Origin: Thalassotalea_H sp040779345
Lineage (GTDB): Bacteria; Pseudomonadota; Gammaproteobacteria; Enterobacterales; Alteromonadaceae
Length of the DNA stretch: 64,000 bases
Direction of reading: 5' to 3'
Assembly: GCA_040779345.1 (NCBI GenBank)
Contig: JBFONU010000011.1
Coordinates: 62,001 to 126,000, forward strand
Made by a program: the position numbers and the translations under genes. Below, piece by piece: positions 8,088 to 16,946 of the stretch. Numbering within the stretch: position 1 is the first letter of the stretch; the number at the start of each line of letters is the position of its first letter. The notes under the pieces were generated by a model. The model did no database searches, was not told the origin of the DNA, and saw nothing but the letters and a program-made list of their open reading frames with translations.

Positions 8088-9446
8088 TTATTGGTTTGAT
8101 AACTTTTCTAATGTGCTATCCAATGCTTCTTCACATTTACTGATAAACTCATCAACTTGGGCTTTGGTCATAGTAATCTGTGGCGCTGCGACCATAGTCT
8201 CGCCAACAGCACGCATAACTAGACCATTTTCAATACAGGCGTCTCTGCATACTGGGCCGGCTGGTTTGTCTTGTGGATAACGCTCGCGTTTCTCCTTATT
8301 TTTTACTAGTTCTATTGCACAAACCATCCCTTTTGTTCGAATTTCTCCAACAAGTGGATGGCTCTCAAGTTTATTTAAACATTTCTCAAAATACGGCCCA
8401 ATTTCATTTGCGACATGGTCAATTAACCCTTGTTCTTTAATTATTTCTAAAGTAGCCAGTGCAGCAGCACAGGACGCTGGATGACCTGAATAGGTAAAGC
8501 CGTGACCAAATTCATCGGTTTCAGTTTTTATCACATCAGCAACTTTATCATTAATAATAACACCACCTAAAGGTTGGAAGCCATTAGTGACTGATTTTGC
8601 AAAGTTGATCATATCGGGCTCTAAGTCATAATGCTCAAAACCAAACCATTTTCCTGAACGACCAAAGCCAAAAATAACTTCATCTGAAATAAATAAAATA
8701 TCATATTTATTTAAAATACGTTTAATCTCAGGCCAGTAAGTATCTGGAGGTACAATAACACCACCTGAACCTTGGATAGGTTCAGCGATAAAGGCTGCAA
8801 CATTTTCAACACCAAGTTCTAGAATTTTCTCTTCGAGTTTACCAGCAGTATAAAGACCAAATTCATCTGGAGTCATATCGCCCCCATCAGCATACCAATA
8901 GGGTTGTTCAATATGAGTAACATTTGGTAGGATATTGTATTGCTCATGCATAAACTTCATACCGCCTAAGCTACCCGCAGCAATAGTACTACCGTGATAA
9001 GCATTAATTCGACTAATAAAAATACGCTTTTCTGGCTGCTCTTTAAGTGCCCAATAACGCTGTACTAAACGCATAACAGTATCATTGCCTTCAGACCCTG
9101 AGCCAGTGTAGAAAACATTATTAAAATCATCAGGTGCAATTGCCGATAACTCAGCAGCTAACTCGATTGCTGGGCCGTGACTACATTGAAAAAAATTATT
9201 GTAGAAGGGCAATGTTTCTAATTGTTTAGTTATTGCTTCAACAATTTTAGGTTGTGTGTAACCTAAACTACAACACCACAGACCAGACATACCATCAAGT
9301 AATTTTCCATATTGAGCATCAGTAACATAACAATCTTCTGCAGCTGTTATTATTCTACTGCCCGCAGCCGATAAACTTTTATAGTTAGTAAAAGGATGAA
9401 GATGATGTTTACTATCCAATGCTTGATATTCTTTTGTTGTTTTCAT
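8088..9446 (-). CDS. Class III (omega) aminotransferase, putrescine/beta-alanine:pyruvate type
   Basis: The 452-residue PLP enzyme has HPFTNYKSL and DGMSGLWCC at the start, YTGSGSEGNDT, AFIAEPIQGSGGVI, ISDEVIFGFGRSG and MINFAKSVTNGFQPLGGV, whose Lys forms the Schiff base. This pattern is typical of SpuC-like omega-transaminases that move a terminal amino group from diamines, GABA or beta-alanine to pyruvate. Only 14 bp separate it from the upstream gamma-glutamyl hydrolase gene and GAGGAC precedes its ATG, so the two are co-transcribed. In this setting it would deaminate the free omega-amino acid or amine released by the hydrolase. Exact substrate unknown. Confidence 0.9.
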   Translation of the reverse strand: MKTTKEYQALDSKHHLHPFTNYKSLSAAGSRIITAAEDCYVTDAQYGKLLDGMSGLWCCSLGYTQPKIVEAITKQLETLPFYNNFFQCSHGPAIELAAELSAIAPDDFNNVFYTGSGSEGNDTVMRLVQRYWALKEQPEKRIFISRINAYHGSTIAAGSLGGMKFMHEQYNILPNVTHIEQPYWYADGGDMTPDEFGLYTAGKLEEKILELGVENVAAFIAEPIQGSGGVIVPPDTYWPEIKRILNKYDILFISDEVIFGFGRSGKWFGFEHYDLEPDMINFAKSVTNGFQPLGGVIINDKVADVIKTETDEFGHGFTYSGHPASCAAALATLEIIKEQGLIDHVANEIGPYFEKCLNKLESHPLVGEIRTKGMVCAIELVKNKEKRERYPQDKPAGPVCRDACIENGLVMRAVGETMVAAPQITMTKAQVDEFISKCEEALDSTLEKLSNQ

Positions 9447-9460
9447 GATGTAATGTCCTC

Positions 9461-10234
9461 TTATAACTGGTTGTTTATTTTATTGCTGTGGCGATAACTT
9501 ATGCATGCTGTTTTAAATTGTTGAAATAGCTTTAACGAAAATTTATTTTTAGTAACTAGCCATTCAGGGTGCCATTGAACGGCTAATAGAAAGTGATCTT
9601 TGCTGTTAAGTCTATAGGCTTCAACTAAATTATCGGGTGCTATAGCTTCAACGATAAGCCTATCTGAGAGCTTCTTAATACTCTGCATATGAATTGAATT
9701 GACTAATTCAGTTTTGTTAGTAGTGCAATTTGCTAACAGACTATCAGCCATAATATTGATATCGTGTTTAGGTAGGTATTTTTGCTCAATGGTATCTGAC
9801 GCACTAGGACTATGTTGTAATAGAGTTGGGTCATGACGTATATCCTGATGTAATGAACCACCAAGGGCGACGTTTATTTCTTGAAACCCTCGACAAATAC
9901 CAAAAACGGGTAATTTTCTTTCTAATGCTTTATCCATTAAATATAATGCAGTGGTGTCACGTTTAGCATCTCTAATCGGTTTATCTTCAATGTTTTCTTC
10001 GCCATAATAATGAGGAGAAATATTAGAAGGGCTACCAGTAAATAAAAGTCCATCAACTAAATTGAGTAATGTGTTGATATTTTGCTGTGTTAGAATAACA
10101 GGGAAAATAATAGGTGTGGCGTGCATAGCATCGGTCACGGCGCGTAAGTACTTATCGCCAACCAGATTAAAATCCAGTTCATCGAATGTCCGATGATCTG
10201 AGATCACACCAATTAATAAATTATCTTTTACCAT
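9461..10234 (-). CDS. Gamma-glutamyl-GABA hydrolase-like peptidase C26 (PuuD type)
   Basis: The 257-residue class I glutamine-amidotransferase-fold hydrolase has the nucleophile Cys114 in GICRGFQE and the partner His222 and Glu224 in QWHPEW. The GLLFTGSPSNI segment and a conserved Gly-Ser-His run are also those of PuuD. The family cleaves gamma-glutamyl amides such as gamma-glutamyl-GABA. Related proteins act with GS-like ligases in aniline oxidation. It is first in the leftward operon and its start faces the AraC gene across 157 bp. A PuuA-like ligase and a PuuC-like dehydrogenase are encoded at 19.5 and 24.5 kb, supporting a gamma-glutamyl route. Confidence 0.88.
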   Translation of the reverse strand: MVKDNLLIGVISDHRTFDELDFNLVGDKYLRAVTDAMHATPIIFPVILTQQNINTLLNLVDGLLFTGSPSNISPHYYGEENIEDKPIRDAKRDTTALYLMDKALERKLPVFGICRGFQEINVALGGSLHQDIRHDPTLLQHSPSASDTIEQKYLPKHDINIMADSLLANCTTNKTELVNSIHMQSIKKLSDRLIVEAIAPDNLVEAYRLNSKDHFLLAVQWHPEWLVTKNKFSLKLFQQFKTACISYRHSNKINNQL

Positions 10235-10314
10235 ATAATCAAAACTCCAAAGCTTTAAATAGTAAAAATTTAGGATGTTGACAGTGTAATAAATGTTGAT
10301 AAAATGATGTATAT

Positions 10315-10366
10315 CCGTTAAGGACTACCTATTGTCATATACGGACTTGTGTCCTTAAATGACAAT
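10315..10366. promoter_or_regulatory. Interleaved inverted repeats in the divergent promoter region
   Basis: TTAAGGAC (10318-10325) pairs with GTCCTTAA (10351-10358), while ATTGTCAT (10331-10338) pairs with ATGACAAT (10359-10366). Each half of one repeat lies inside the other, a crossed arrangement. A short CCGT/ACGG pair (10315/10341) adds to it. It sits 25 bp before the AraC start and about 80 bp before the divergent hydrolase start. An operator for the AraC protein is likely. Confidence 0.5.
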
Positions 10367-10391
10367 GAATTAATACTGGGTCAATTAGTAA

Positions 10392-11426
10392 ATGAATAAT
10401 AATTTAACGATAAAAACTAAGCAATCAGTTGGATTAACACCTGCAATTTATATGAGAAAACTGCTTGAGGTAGCCGGAGAATTTGGCGTAGATAAAAATA
10501 TAGTTTTAGAGCAAATTGATCTTAGTGAACTTGAACTTGAAAGTTGTGATATGTACTATACGGTAGAACAACATTTTGACTCATTAAGAATGATTCGAAA
10601 GCAAGTAGATATCCAAGGTTTAGGGGTGTTGGTGGGTGATCGAATCTCGATAGCAGATCTTGGTATTATGGGTTACGCCATGCTAAGTAGTCCCACTTTG
10701 CGTAGAGCAATTAATGTAGCTATGCGTTTTCAGCGAATTACTGATCCTGTATTGCATATGGATTTTCATGAAGGTAGCAAAGATTTTGTTATAACAATAG
10801 AACCACTATTTTTACTTGGTGAGGCTTACCGTTATGATGTCGAAGAAACGCTCGCTATTTGGAATCAAATCTTATTTTTTTATTTTGGCGAACATGCAAA
10901 ATTTACCCAAATTAAAGTGACTTGGTCAAAGCCAGAATATGCACGAATGTATAAAGATACTTTTCAATGTAAGGTGCTTTATGATCAAGATCGTAATGAT
11001 TTTCGCTTTTCTAAAGAATTACTCGACCAACCATTGTCTTTGGCAAATGATCAAGCGGCTCGTATTTGCGAACAGCAATGCGCAGAGTTATTAAGAAAGT
11101 TAAGTAAAGGTGAAACTATTTTAGATACGGTACGCCGTATTTTAATTAATTCGCCGGGTCGACTTCCTCAGTTAGTTGAAGTCGCCGAGAAACTGCATAC
11201 TAGCCCAAGAAATTTACGTAGAAAACTATCAGAAGCCAATACCTCTTTTCGTCAAATAGCCGATGAAGTAAGAATGCACTTAGCCGTTGAATACCTTAGA
11301 GATACTAACTTATCGATAGAACAAATTGCCATTCTTGTTGGTTATTCAGATGCTTCAAATTTCCATCGTGCTTTTAAACGCTACAATGAATTAACCCCGT
11401 CAGATTTTCGCAATAGTTTACAGTAA
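10392..11426 (+). CDS. AraC-family regulator with OruR/ArgR-type sensor domain
   Basis: The 344-residue protein has an N-terminal AraC arabinose-binding-like domain of the OruR type (residues about 15-205, including LGVLVGDRISIADLGIMGYAMLSS) and a C-terminal double HTH (about 240-342, including VAEKLHTSPRNLRRKLSEA and QIAILVGYSDASNFHRAFKRY). OruR-like members usually activate adjacent amino acid or amine catabolic genes. It is divergent from the hydrolase/aminotransferase/kinase operon and upstream of the TBDR, so it probably controls one or both. The interleaved repeats in its leader are the obvious binding site. Effector unknown. Confidence 0.9.
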   Translation: MNNNLTIKTKQSVGLTPAIYMRKLLEVAGEFGVDKNIVLEQIDLSELELESCDMYYTVEQHFDSLRMIRKQVDIQGLGVLVGDRISIADLGIMGYAMLSSPTLRRAINVAMRFQRITDPVLHMDFHEGSKDFVITIEPLFLLGEAYRYDVEETLAIWNQILFFYFGEHAKFTQIKVTWSKPEYARMYKDTFQCKVLYDQDRNDFRFSKELLDQPLSLANDQAARICEQQCAELLRKLSKGETILDTVRRILINSPGRLPQLVEVAEKLHTSPRNLRRKLSEANTSFRQIADEVRMHLAVEYLRDTNLSIEQIAILVGYSDASNFHRAFKRYNELTPSDFRNSLQ

Positions 11427-11462
11427 TATCAATTAAACTAAATTTATTCCTATGCTTACATC

Positions 11463-11491
11463 TAATCCAACTCGCATTTTGAGTTGGATTA
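11463..11491 (+). terminator. Stem-loop after the AraC gene
   Basis: TAATCCAACTC and GAGTTGGATTA form a perfect 11-bp stem around seven bases. No T-run follows, so it may be a weak terminator or a transcript-protecting hairpin. Confidence 0.45.
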
Positions 11492-11652
11492 AATAGCCTT
11501 TCCTAGATTTACCTTATAATCCCTTTCTCTTATATAAATTCTACTCGGTTAAAAATGATACTAATCTATCCACTTGTCACATAGCTTCATTCCTCGCTCT
11601 AGCTTAATTTAATACTGGGAATTAAATGGTATAACAAAAAGGTGATAAGTTT

Positions 11653-13947
11653 ATGAAAAATAAAAACAGATTCTTATTGTCGTTAGTCACTCTAGCAATA
11701 TCAGCATATGGATTTGCTCAGGATAACGATAAAAATAAAAATAAAAATAAAGCGAAAGCTAAAGAAGGGGCGGTAGAGGTTATCTTAGTCTCCGCGCAAA
11801 AACGGGAACAATATATTAACGACGTCCCCATTACTATGAATGCATTCTCTGCTAAAGAGCTAGAGCGTTATGACGTTGGTAAGCCAGAAGATATCAAGTT
11901 TTTAGTCCCTGGATTAGATATTTATAACAACGTGGAAGCGGGCGGTTTGTCAGTTTCACTTCGTGGTATGAGTATTTTTACTTTTACACCAACTTCAGAT
12001 CCAGCCGCTGCTGTTTATGTTGATGAGGCGTATATGGCTTCATTAGCGCAAGTGGGTTTTCAAAGTTTTGATATGGCAGCAGTTGAAGTATTAAAAGGGC
12101 CTCAAGGTACGTTATTTGGCCGAAATACTCCCGCTGGATTAATCCATTTTAAAACTAAGCGTCCTACCCGTGAGTCAGAAGCCTATGTTAAAGCTGAAGC
12201 CGGGGATTATGGTGCTTTCGCGATTGAAGGTGTTGTTAGTGGCGCCATTTCAGAAAAAGTAGCGGGGAGATTTTCTGTTCGAAATAGTTATTTTGATGGT
12301 TATTTTGAAAACCGCCTCGATGGTAACAAAAATACTGGTGGTGTCGATTCTTCAAGTATAAGAGGGCAATTGCTATATGAAGGAGAAGATAATTCAGAAG
12401 TGTTATTGAGTGTTCATTATGACAGCTTTGATGGTACTTCTACGCCATTCTTTTCCCGTGGTTTAATTGATCCGCAAGGTGGACTTTGTGCTACTTTCTT
12501 ACCCTTAGTAGCTAATGGTGGTGGCGACGGCGATGCCTTTAGACAAGCATTCGACGGTGCCTCTGCCCGTGGTTGTACCGATTATGCGGGTTTTAACGAA
12601 CCTGATACCGACCCTTTCACTGTAAGTGTTGATTCTACTTTTGGTAAATCAGGTAAACGTGAAGGCGAAGCGTTTGGCGTGCATTTAAAAGCATCATTTG
12701 ACTTAACCGATACCATCGGCTTTACCTCGCTGACCAGTTATGAATATGATGATCAGTTTTGGCAAGCAATTCAATTCTCGCCACTTGCTGGCGCTGCTGA
12801 TTTGCCACAAGCATCAGATGTTTCTGCTTTCTCACAAGAAATTAGATTATCCGGCGGTACTGATGATATTGATTGGGTAACAGGTGCTTTCTTATCATAT
12901 GACACTATTACCTTTGATATTATTAATAGCCTTGTTTTTGACTTGAGATATAGCTTGTACTCACAACAGAAAACATTATCAACCGCGTTATTTGGAAATG
13001 TTGATTATCATTTAAATGATGAATGGATCTTAAGTGCAGGTTTACGCGCAAGTCATGAAAAAAGACAAGGAATAGTTGATGTTGATAGTTCAGACTATTT
13101 ACCTGAAACAGGTGGCTTTAAAGTTGATAAAGAAGCATTGACTAATGATCTGTCAGGAAAAGTAGGTCTTAGTTATCAACCAGAAGATGATTACCTATTC
13201 TATGCAAGTGTTAGTACCGGCTTTAAGTCTCCTGGTATTAATACCGGCTTTGTATTATCTGAAATTGAAGTAGGTCCTACCGAGAAAGAAACCATTGTTG
13301 CCCTTGAAGCCGGCACTAAGTTGACCTTGCTTGATGGCCGTATGCAAGCGAACTTTGCTGTGTATCATTATGATCGTAAAGACGCTCAAGGGGTTGATTT
13401 TATCGCGAATGACAGCCCAGTTCCTCAGCAAGGTTTAACCAATTTTGGTGATGCTAAATTATCCGGTGTTGAAGTGGATCTTCGCTGGAATCCGGTAGAT
13501 AATTTAAGCTTAATCGCAGGCCTAAGTATGCAAGATACTGAAGTGACTTCTGGTACTTATAAAGGTAATGACTTACCGGGTGCGCCTGAAGTAACCGCTA
13601 CCTTTATGGCGCGTTATGAAATATCTTTGGGTGATTGGAGCTTAAACCCTCAAGTTGATGCAAGATACGTTGATGAAAGACATCGTTTTATTGGCAACAA
13701 ATTATCTATTAGTGAAATTGATGGTGTAGCGCTTAATGGTCAAATAACTGATTTAGAACCGGGCTATTGGCAGTTAAACGCTGGCGCTGAGTTAGTTTCG
13801 GCTGATAGAAAATGGGTCTTTACCGGTAAAGTAGCGAATATTTTAGATGAAGCAGAGTACATTTCTTATCCGTTTTATAATGAAGTGACTTCATTATCAG
13901 TAGGTGAGCCGCGTAATATTAAATTTACGGCCACTTATAACTTTTAA
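11653..13947 (+). CDS. TonB-dependent outer-membrane receptor
   Basis: The 764-residue product has a signal peptide ending near AYGFA, an odd Asn/Lys-rich linker made by a short AAAAAT repeat at about 11730, a TonB-box-like VEVILVSAQ, a plug domain with VEVLKGPQGTLFGRNTPAG at about residues 145-165, and a barrel ending in the terminal aromatic TYNF. The plug/barrel type (GRNTxAG, VDEAYM) is the one common in marine gammaproteobacteria for organic substrates. AAAGGTGA precedes the ATG. It is followed by a terminator and then a SnoaL-like protein gene. An energy-dependent uptake role for the substrate of the surrounding pathway is inferred. Confidence 0.92.
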   Translation: MKNKNRFLLSLVTLAISAYGFAQDNDKNKNKNKAKAKEGAVEVILVSAQKREQYINDVPITMNAFSAKELERYDVGKPEDIKFLVPGLDIYNNVEAGGLSVSLRGMSIFTFTPTSDPAAAVYVDEAYMASLAQVGFQSFDMAAVEVLKGPQGTLFGRNTPAGLIHFKTKRPTRESEAYVKAEAGDYGAFAIEGVVSGAISEKVAGRFSVRNSYFDGYFENRLDGNKNTGGVDSSSIRGQLLYEGEDNSEVLLSVHYDSFDGTSTPFFSRGLIDPQGGLCATFLPLVANGGGDGDAFRQAFDGASARGCTDYAGFNEPDTDPFTVSVDSTFGKSGKREGEAFGVHLKASFDLTDTIGFTSLTSYEYDDQFWQAIQFSPLAGAADLPQASDVSAFSQEIRLSGGTDDIDWVTGAFLSYDTITFDIINSLVFDLRYSLYSQQKTLSTALFGNVDYHLNDEWILSAGLRASHEKRQGIVDVDSSDYLPETGGFKVDKEALTNDLSGKVGLSYQPEDDYLFYASVSTGFKSPGINTGFVLSEIEVGPTEKETIVALEAGTKLTLLDGRMQANFAVYHYDRKDAQGVDFIANDSPVPQQGLTNFGDAKLSGVEVDLRWNPVDNLSLIAGLSMQDTEVTSGTYKGNDLPGAPEVTATFMARYEISLGDWSLNPQVDARYVDERHRFIGNKLSISEIDGVALNGQITDLEPGYWQLNAGAELVSADRKWVFTGKVANILDEAEYISYPFYNEVTSLSVGEPRNIKFTATYNF

Positions 13948-13967
13948 CGTTTATTTTAGCGAAAATC

Positions 13968-14003
13968 ATACCGAGCCATAGTTTTATGACTCGGTATTTT
14001 TTT
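13968..14003 (+). terminator. Rho-independent terminator after the TBDR
   Basis: ATACCGAGCCAT and ATGACTCGGTAT form a stem with one mismatch, followed by a T-run. It lies in the 87-bp gap before the SnoaL-like gene. Confidence 0.8.
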
Positions 14004-14034
14004 ATCAATAATTTTTAAATAAAGTGGAGATAAT

Positions 14035-14511
14035 ATGAATAAACTGATGGTAATAATACTGGTGATTTTTTCATCCTTTACTTGGGCGAAAACTGACGAG
14101 CAAGCTTTAAAGCACCTTTCTGAAGAAGCAAGAACAGGTATTTTGCAATATAAAATGCTTGAAAAAAAATATTACAATAGTGCGGATTTAACCGGGTTGT
14201 TAAGTATTTTTACCGACGATATCAATCTAGCCTTTAATGGTAATAAAAGGCTTATAGGACAAGCAGAAGTTAAGCAGTTTTTTGCCAATTTTTGGTCACA
14301 ATATACAGTAAAAATAAACTCAGTTAACTACGAAGATGTTGATGAAACAATAGGCCATGTTGTTATTTGGGCTAATTTTAATTTAACCTTAACCAATAAG
14401 AAAACCGGTGAAATAACGCAAGATGCCGGCCGCTCTCTCACTATTTATAAAAAAGGAGATGATGGACACTATCGTTTGTGGCGCGAAGCGGGGCTTGATG
14501 CGGGGATATAA
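14035..14511 (+). CDS. Exported SnoaL/NTF2-like protein
   Basis: The 158-residue protein begins with a signal peptide (residues 1-19, ending FTWA), then an NTF2-like cone-barrel fold: LEKKYYNSADLTGLLSIFTDDI, GNKRLIGQAEVKQFFANFW, AGRSLTIYKKGDDGHYRLWREAGLD. NTF2/SnoaL folds act as small isomerases, hydrolases or binding proteins. It is clearly related to the proteins at 18604, 19051 and 37019, all ending in a Y(R/L)LWREA-type motif. This and the 37019 copy are exported; the other two are cytoplasmic. It lies directly after the TBDR, as the 37019 copy does after the second receptor locus. Function unknown, perhaps periplasmic handling of the imported substrate. Confidence 0.8.
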   Translation: MNKLMVIILVIFSSFTWAKTDEQALKHLSEEARTGILQYKMLEKKYYNSADLTGLLSIFTDDINLAFNGNKRLIGQAEVKQFFANFWSQYTVKINSVNYEDVDETIGHVVIWANFNLTLTNKKTGEITQDAGRSLTIYKKGDDGHYRLWREAGLDAGI

Positions 14512-14579
14512 ATTATTTTATTAACTATCGGGGGGACGCTTACAAAACTGTTGGTAATATTAGTTGATTTTGCGTAAAT

Positions 14580-14615
14580 AAAAAGCTCTGTTATTTTTCA
14601 ATAACAGAGCTTTTT
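14580..14615. terminator. Bidirectional terminator between convergent genes
   Basis: AAAAAGCTCTGTTAT and ATAACAGAGCTTTTT pair perfectly around six bases, serving the SnoaL-like gene and the leftward decarboxylase. Confidence 0.9.
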
Positions 14616-14631
14616 AGTAGTAAATTTTAAA

Positions 14632-16020
14632 TTATTTAAATCGCTCAGGTATCACGTCTCGGGCAAAAACATCATCTATAGTTTCTGCTCGTTTAATCCA
14701 TTCAGATTTATCACCGTTAACCAATACTACGCCGGGTCTTGGTAGCGCATTAAAGTTTTGTGCGCAGGTTTCTATGTAAGAGCCGGTATTTTGTAAGGCA
14801 ATGATATCGCCTTCTGCAAGCTCAGGTACGTCAACTTGATAGTATAAAATTTCTAAATTACAGGTTTTACCAACAATATCGGTGACCGATGTATTGGCTT
14901 GCTCTGCTTTATTAGCAATTAAAAAATCAAACTTTGGCTTATCAAAATTAGCACCACCAACCCCTAAAAACATTTGAGAAGTATCAATTTCAGCCCATTT
15001 ATGTGGCACATTTTGTGTTTCATGCTTAAGGTTACATATTCGACTAAGGTGAACACTGGTATCACAATGAATACCACGGCCAGGCTCTAAAGCAAGCGTA
15101 ATACCGCTAGGGTCAATATCGTTTTCTTGTAAACTCGCGCGTAAAGTTGCCGAAATCACTGAAGCAAGCTCATCTAATGATGGGCCATCATAACCGGCGA
15201 TGGTTACGTCAGTATCTTTATCAGGCAAACTCGGAAAGCCGCCACCAATATTGAGTTCTTTTGGTAACCATGTCGGCATGATCTGACACAGTTCTTTGAT
15301 TAATTTTGTATAGTTACGGATCCAAGATTGCCACACAGTCGTTCTTTTACTATGACGTCCCATATGCGCATGAACACCAATAACATCAACGTTATCAATT
15401 TCTAATACTCTTTTCGCCATTGAAAAAAGTTCAGAAGCTGGAATGCCGTATTTAATTAACTGGGTTAAAGTATTTATTTTTTTATCGGGAACGTAATCAG
15501 AAAAATCATCAAGCTCTTGCATATAGGGCTTGATTCGCAACATGATTTTAGCTGTTTTACCCAGTTTAGTTGCTTCACTGCGGCATAGCTCAAGCTCTCT
15601 TGGGCTATCAAGGACAATGGTTGCACCAATATCAATAGCTTTATGGATAATGGCTTGGTCTTTGATAGAGCCATTGACCGAGATCAGCTCCGGAGATACT
15701 TTACCGCGTATCGCTGCTTCTAATTCACCGGGGCCAAAAACATCACAACCTGCACCTTCTTCAGTAAGAATACGACGTAGAGCAAGCAGAGGACTCGCTT
15801 TTATTGAAGGAATGATTTTAACTCGGCCATCAGGCCAGTGCTTGGAAAAGGTTTGCTGATAAGTCCGTAAGTTATGACGTAGGTGCTTTTCAGAAACCAC
15901 AAACAACGGGGTGCCAAATTGTTGAGCAATGGATACGGTGTCACAACCTTCAACATAAAGGTGGTCGTGACGAATACTCAAACTATGGTTCAATATATGG
16001 GTAATCGACTGATCCCTCAT
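14632..16020 (-). CDS. PLP-dependent decarboxylase, fold type III (LysA-like)
   Basis: The 462-residue alanine-racemase-fold enzyme has the PLP Lys74 in IPSIKASPLLA, GCDVFGPGELEAA, HAHMGRH, the phosphate loop NIGGGFPSLP, EPGRGI and a C-terminal barrel with KTCNLEILYY and LQNTGSYIETCAQ. The family decarboxylates meso-diaminopimelate, ornithine, arginine or related diamino acids. It is longer than ordinary LysA (about 415-420) and embedded in catabolic genes, so a role other than lysine synthesis is likely, such as making an amine that the gamma-glutamyl enzymes then use. It is divergent from the VOC gene at 16335 across 0.3 kb. Confidence 0.85.
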   Translation of the reverse strand: MRDQSITHILNHSLSIRHDHLYVEGCDTVSIAQQFGTPLFVVSEKHLRHNLRTYQQTFSKHWPDGRVKIIPSIKASPLLALRRILTEEGAGCDVFGPGELEAAIRGKVSPELISVNGSIKDQAIIHKAIDIGATIVLDSPRELELCRSEATKLGKTAKIMLRIKPYMQELDDFSDYVPDKKINTLTQLIKYGIPASELFSMAKRVLEIDNVDVIGVHAHMGRHSKRTTVWQSWIRNYTKLIKELCQIMPTWLPKELNIGGGFPSLPDKDTDVTIAGYDGPSLDELASVISATLRASLQENDIDPSGITLALEPGRGIHCDTSVHLSRICNLKHETQNVPHKWAEIDTSQMFLGVGGANFDKPKFDFLIANKAEQANTSVTDIVGKTCNLEILYYQVDVPELAEGDIIALQNTGSYIETCAQNFNALPRPGVVLVNGDKSEWIKRAETIDDVFARDVIPERFK

Positions 16021-16214
16021 TATTTTTATACTCCAATACTAGACAGTATGCCTATGAGATTTAATGATTGGATAAATTATATGATGTCCTTTCAGTAATA
16101 TTTATATCATTAATGCCCTAAAGAATGGCGATTTCGGACAGGTGGTGCGCACACAGGTCAAGAAGCAATAAAATCTATCTAATAATGCATATGAATATAA
16201 ATTGACAGCCATAT

Positions 16215-16230
16215 GGCCTTTATTGCCATG
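16215..16230. promoter_or_regulatory. Candidate operator shared with 4674-4689
   Basis: GGCCTTTATTGCCATG lies inside a longer near-palindrome, CCATATGG...CCATGG. It matches 14 of 16 bases with the site before the VOC gene at 4833. It sits between the divergent decarboxylase and VOC genes. Regulator unknown. Confidence 0.4.
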
Positions 16231-16334
16231 GATGTATTTTGGCTAGCTAGCTATATTTATCTAATGATAATGAGAGAAGTGCTATATTTTATTTATCGAT
16301 GCAAATGACTAATGTTAACGACTTTGGAAAAGAA

Positions 16335-16856
16335 ATGATCATGCAAGCTGTGGGTAAAATTGTTGAACTAGGTTATGTAGTAACAGATCTAGATAAGGCT
16401 TGTGAGTTTTTTAAAACGGCTTTTGGCGTTAAATCTTTTGAAGTTTATCAACACATGCCGATGCTAAACAGTAAGTTTAACGATGTTGTCGTTGATATAG
16501 ATGTCGATGTGGCTATTGGTGCTTCTGGTGGCATGGTGTTTGAATTGATCAAGCAAAACAATGATGCTCCATCGCCTTTTCATGCGCCTGATGGGCAGCA
16601 ATTATTTGTTTTTAATCATTGGAGTATATTCACTGATCATTATGATATTGAGTTGGAAAAATATTTGGCTGACGGCTATCAGCAATCTTTTTATGCTGAG
16701 TTTGATTCTGAAGATGATAGCGATGTTGCGAGAGTGGTTTATTTAAAACTGCCTTCGGCCATTGCAGGGGATGTCACAGGCTATTTAGAATTAATTGAGC
16801 GAAATCCACCATCAATATTTAAGAGTTATCAAAAAATAATCAATGATGCTCAATAG
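16335..16856 (+). CDS. VOC-superfamily (glyoxalase-like) protein
   Basis: I place the start at ATG 16335, after GGAAAAG; ATGs at 16299 and 16341 are alternatives. The product is about 173 residues. It opens with VGKIVELGYVVTDLDKACEFFKTAFGV, the usual first beta-alpha unit of a VOC protein, and ends GYLELIERNPP, where the last strand places a Glu at the metal site. The middle (MVFELIKQNN, FVFNHWSIFTDHYD) resembles methylmalonyl-CoA-epimerase-like or lyase-type relatives. It lies 90 bp before the acyl-CoA ligase gene and is probably co-transcribed with it. Unlike the copies at 4833 and 22404 it has a single VOC module of a different subtype. Confidence 0.7.
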   Translation: MIMQAVGKIVELGYVVTDLDKACEFFKTAFGVKSFEVYQHMPMLNSKFNDVVVDIDVDVAIGASGGMVFELIKQNNDAPSPFHAPDGQQLFVFNHWSIFTDHYDIELEKYLADGYQQSFYAEFDSEDDSDVARVVYLKLPSAIAGDVTGYLELIERNPPSIFKSYQKIINDAQ

Positions 16857-16946
16857 CCATCTAGTTTACCTCGTAAACAAGTATCATTAACAGTAAGTAA
16901 AATTATACAAAATATATAAATATCGGCAACGATTGAGGTTTTTAAA

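Noticed and set aside
11726..11752. AAAAAT tandem repeat as a phase-variation tract in the TBDR
   Set aside because: The unit is six bases, so copy changes keep the frame; it only alters an Asn/Lys linker.
14530..14545. GGGGGGACGCTTAC as a Tn3 or IS end
   Set aside because: No partner repeat and it lies in a normal gap between convergent genes.
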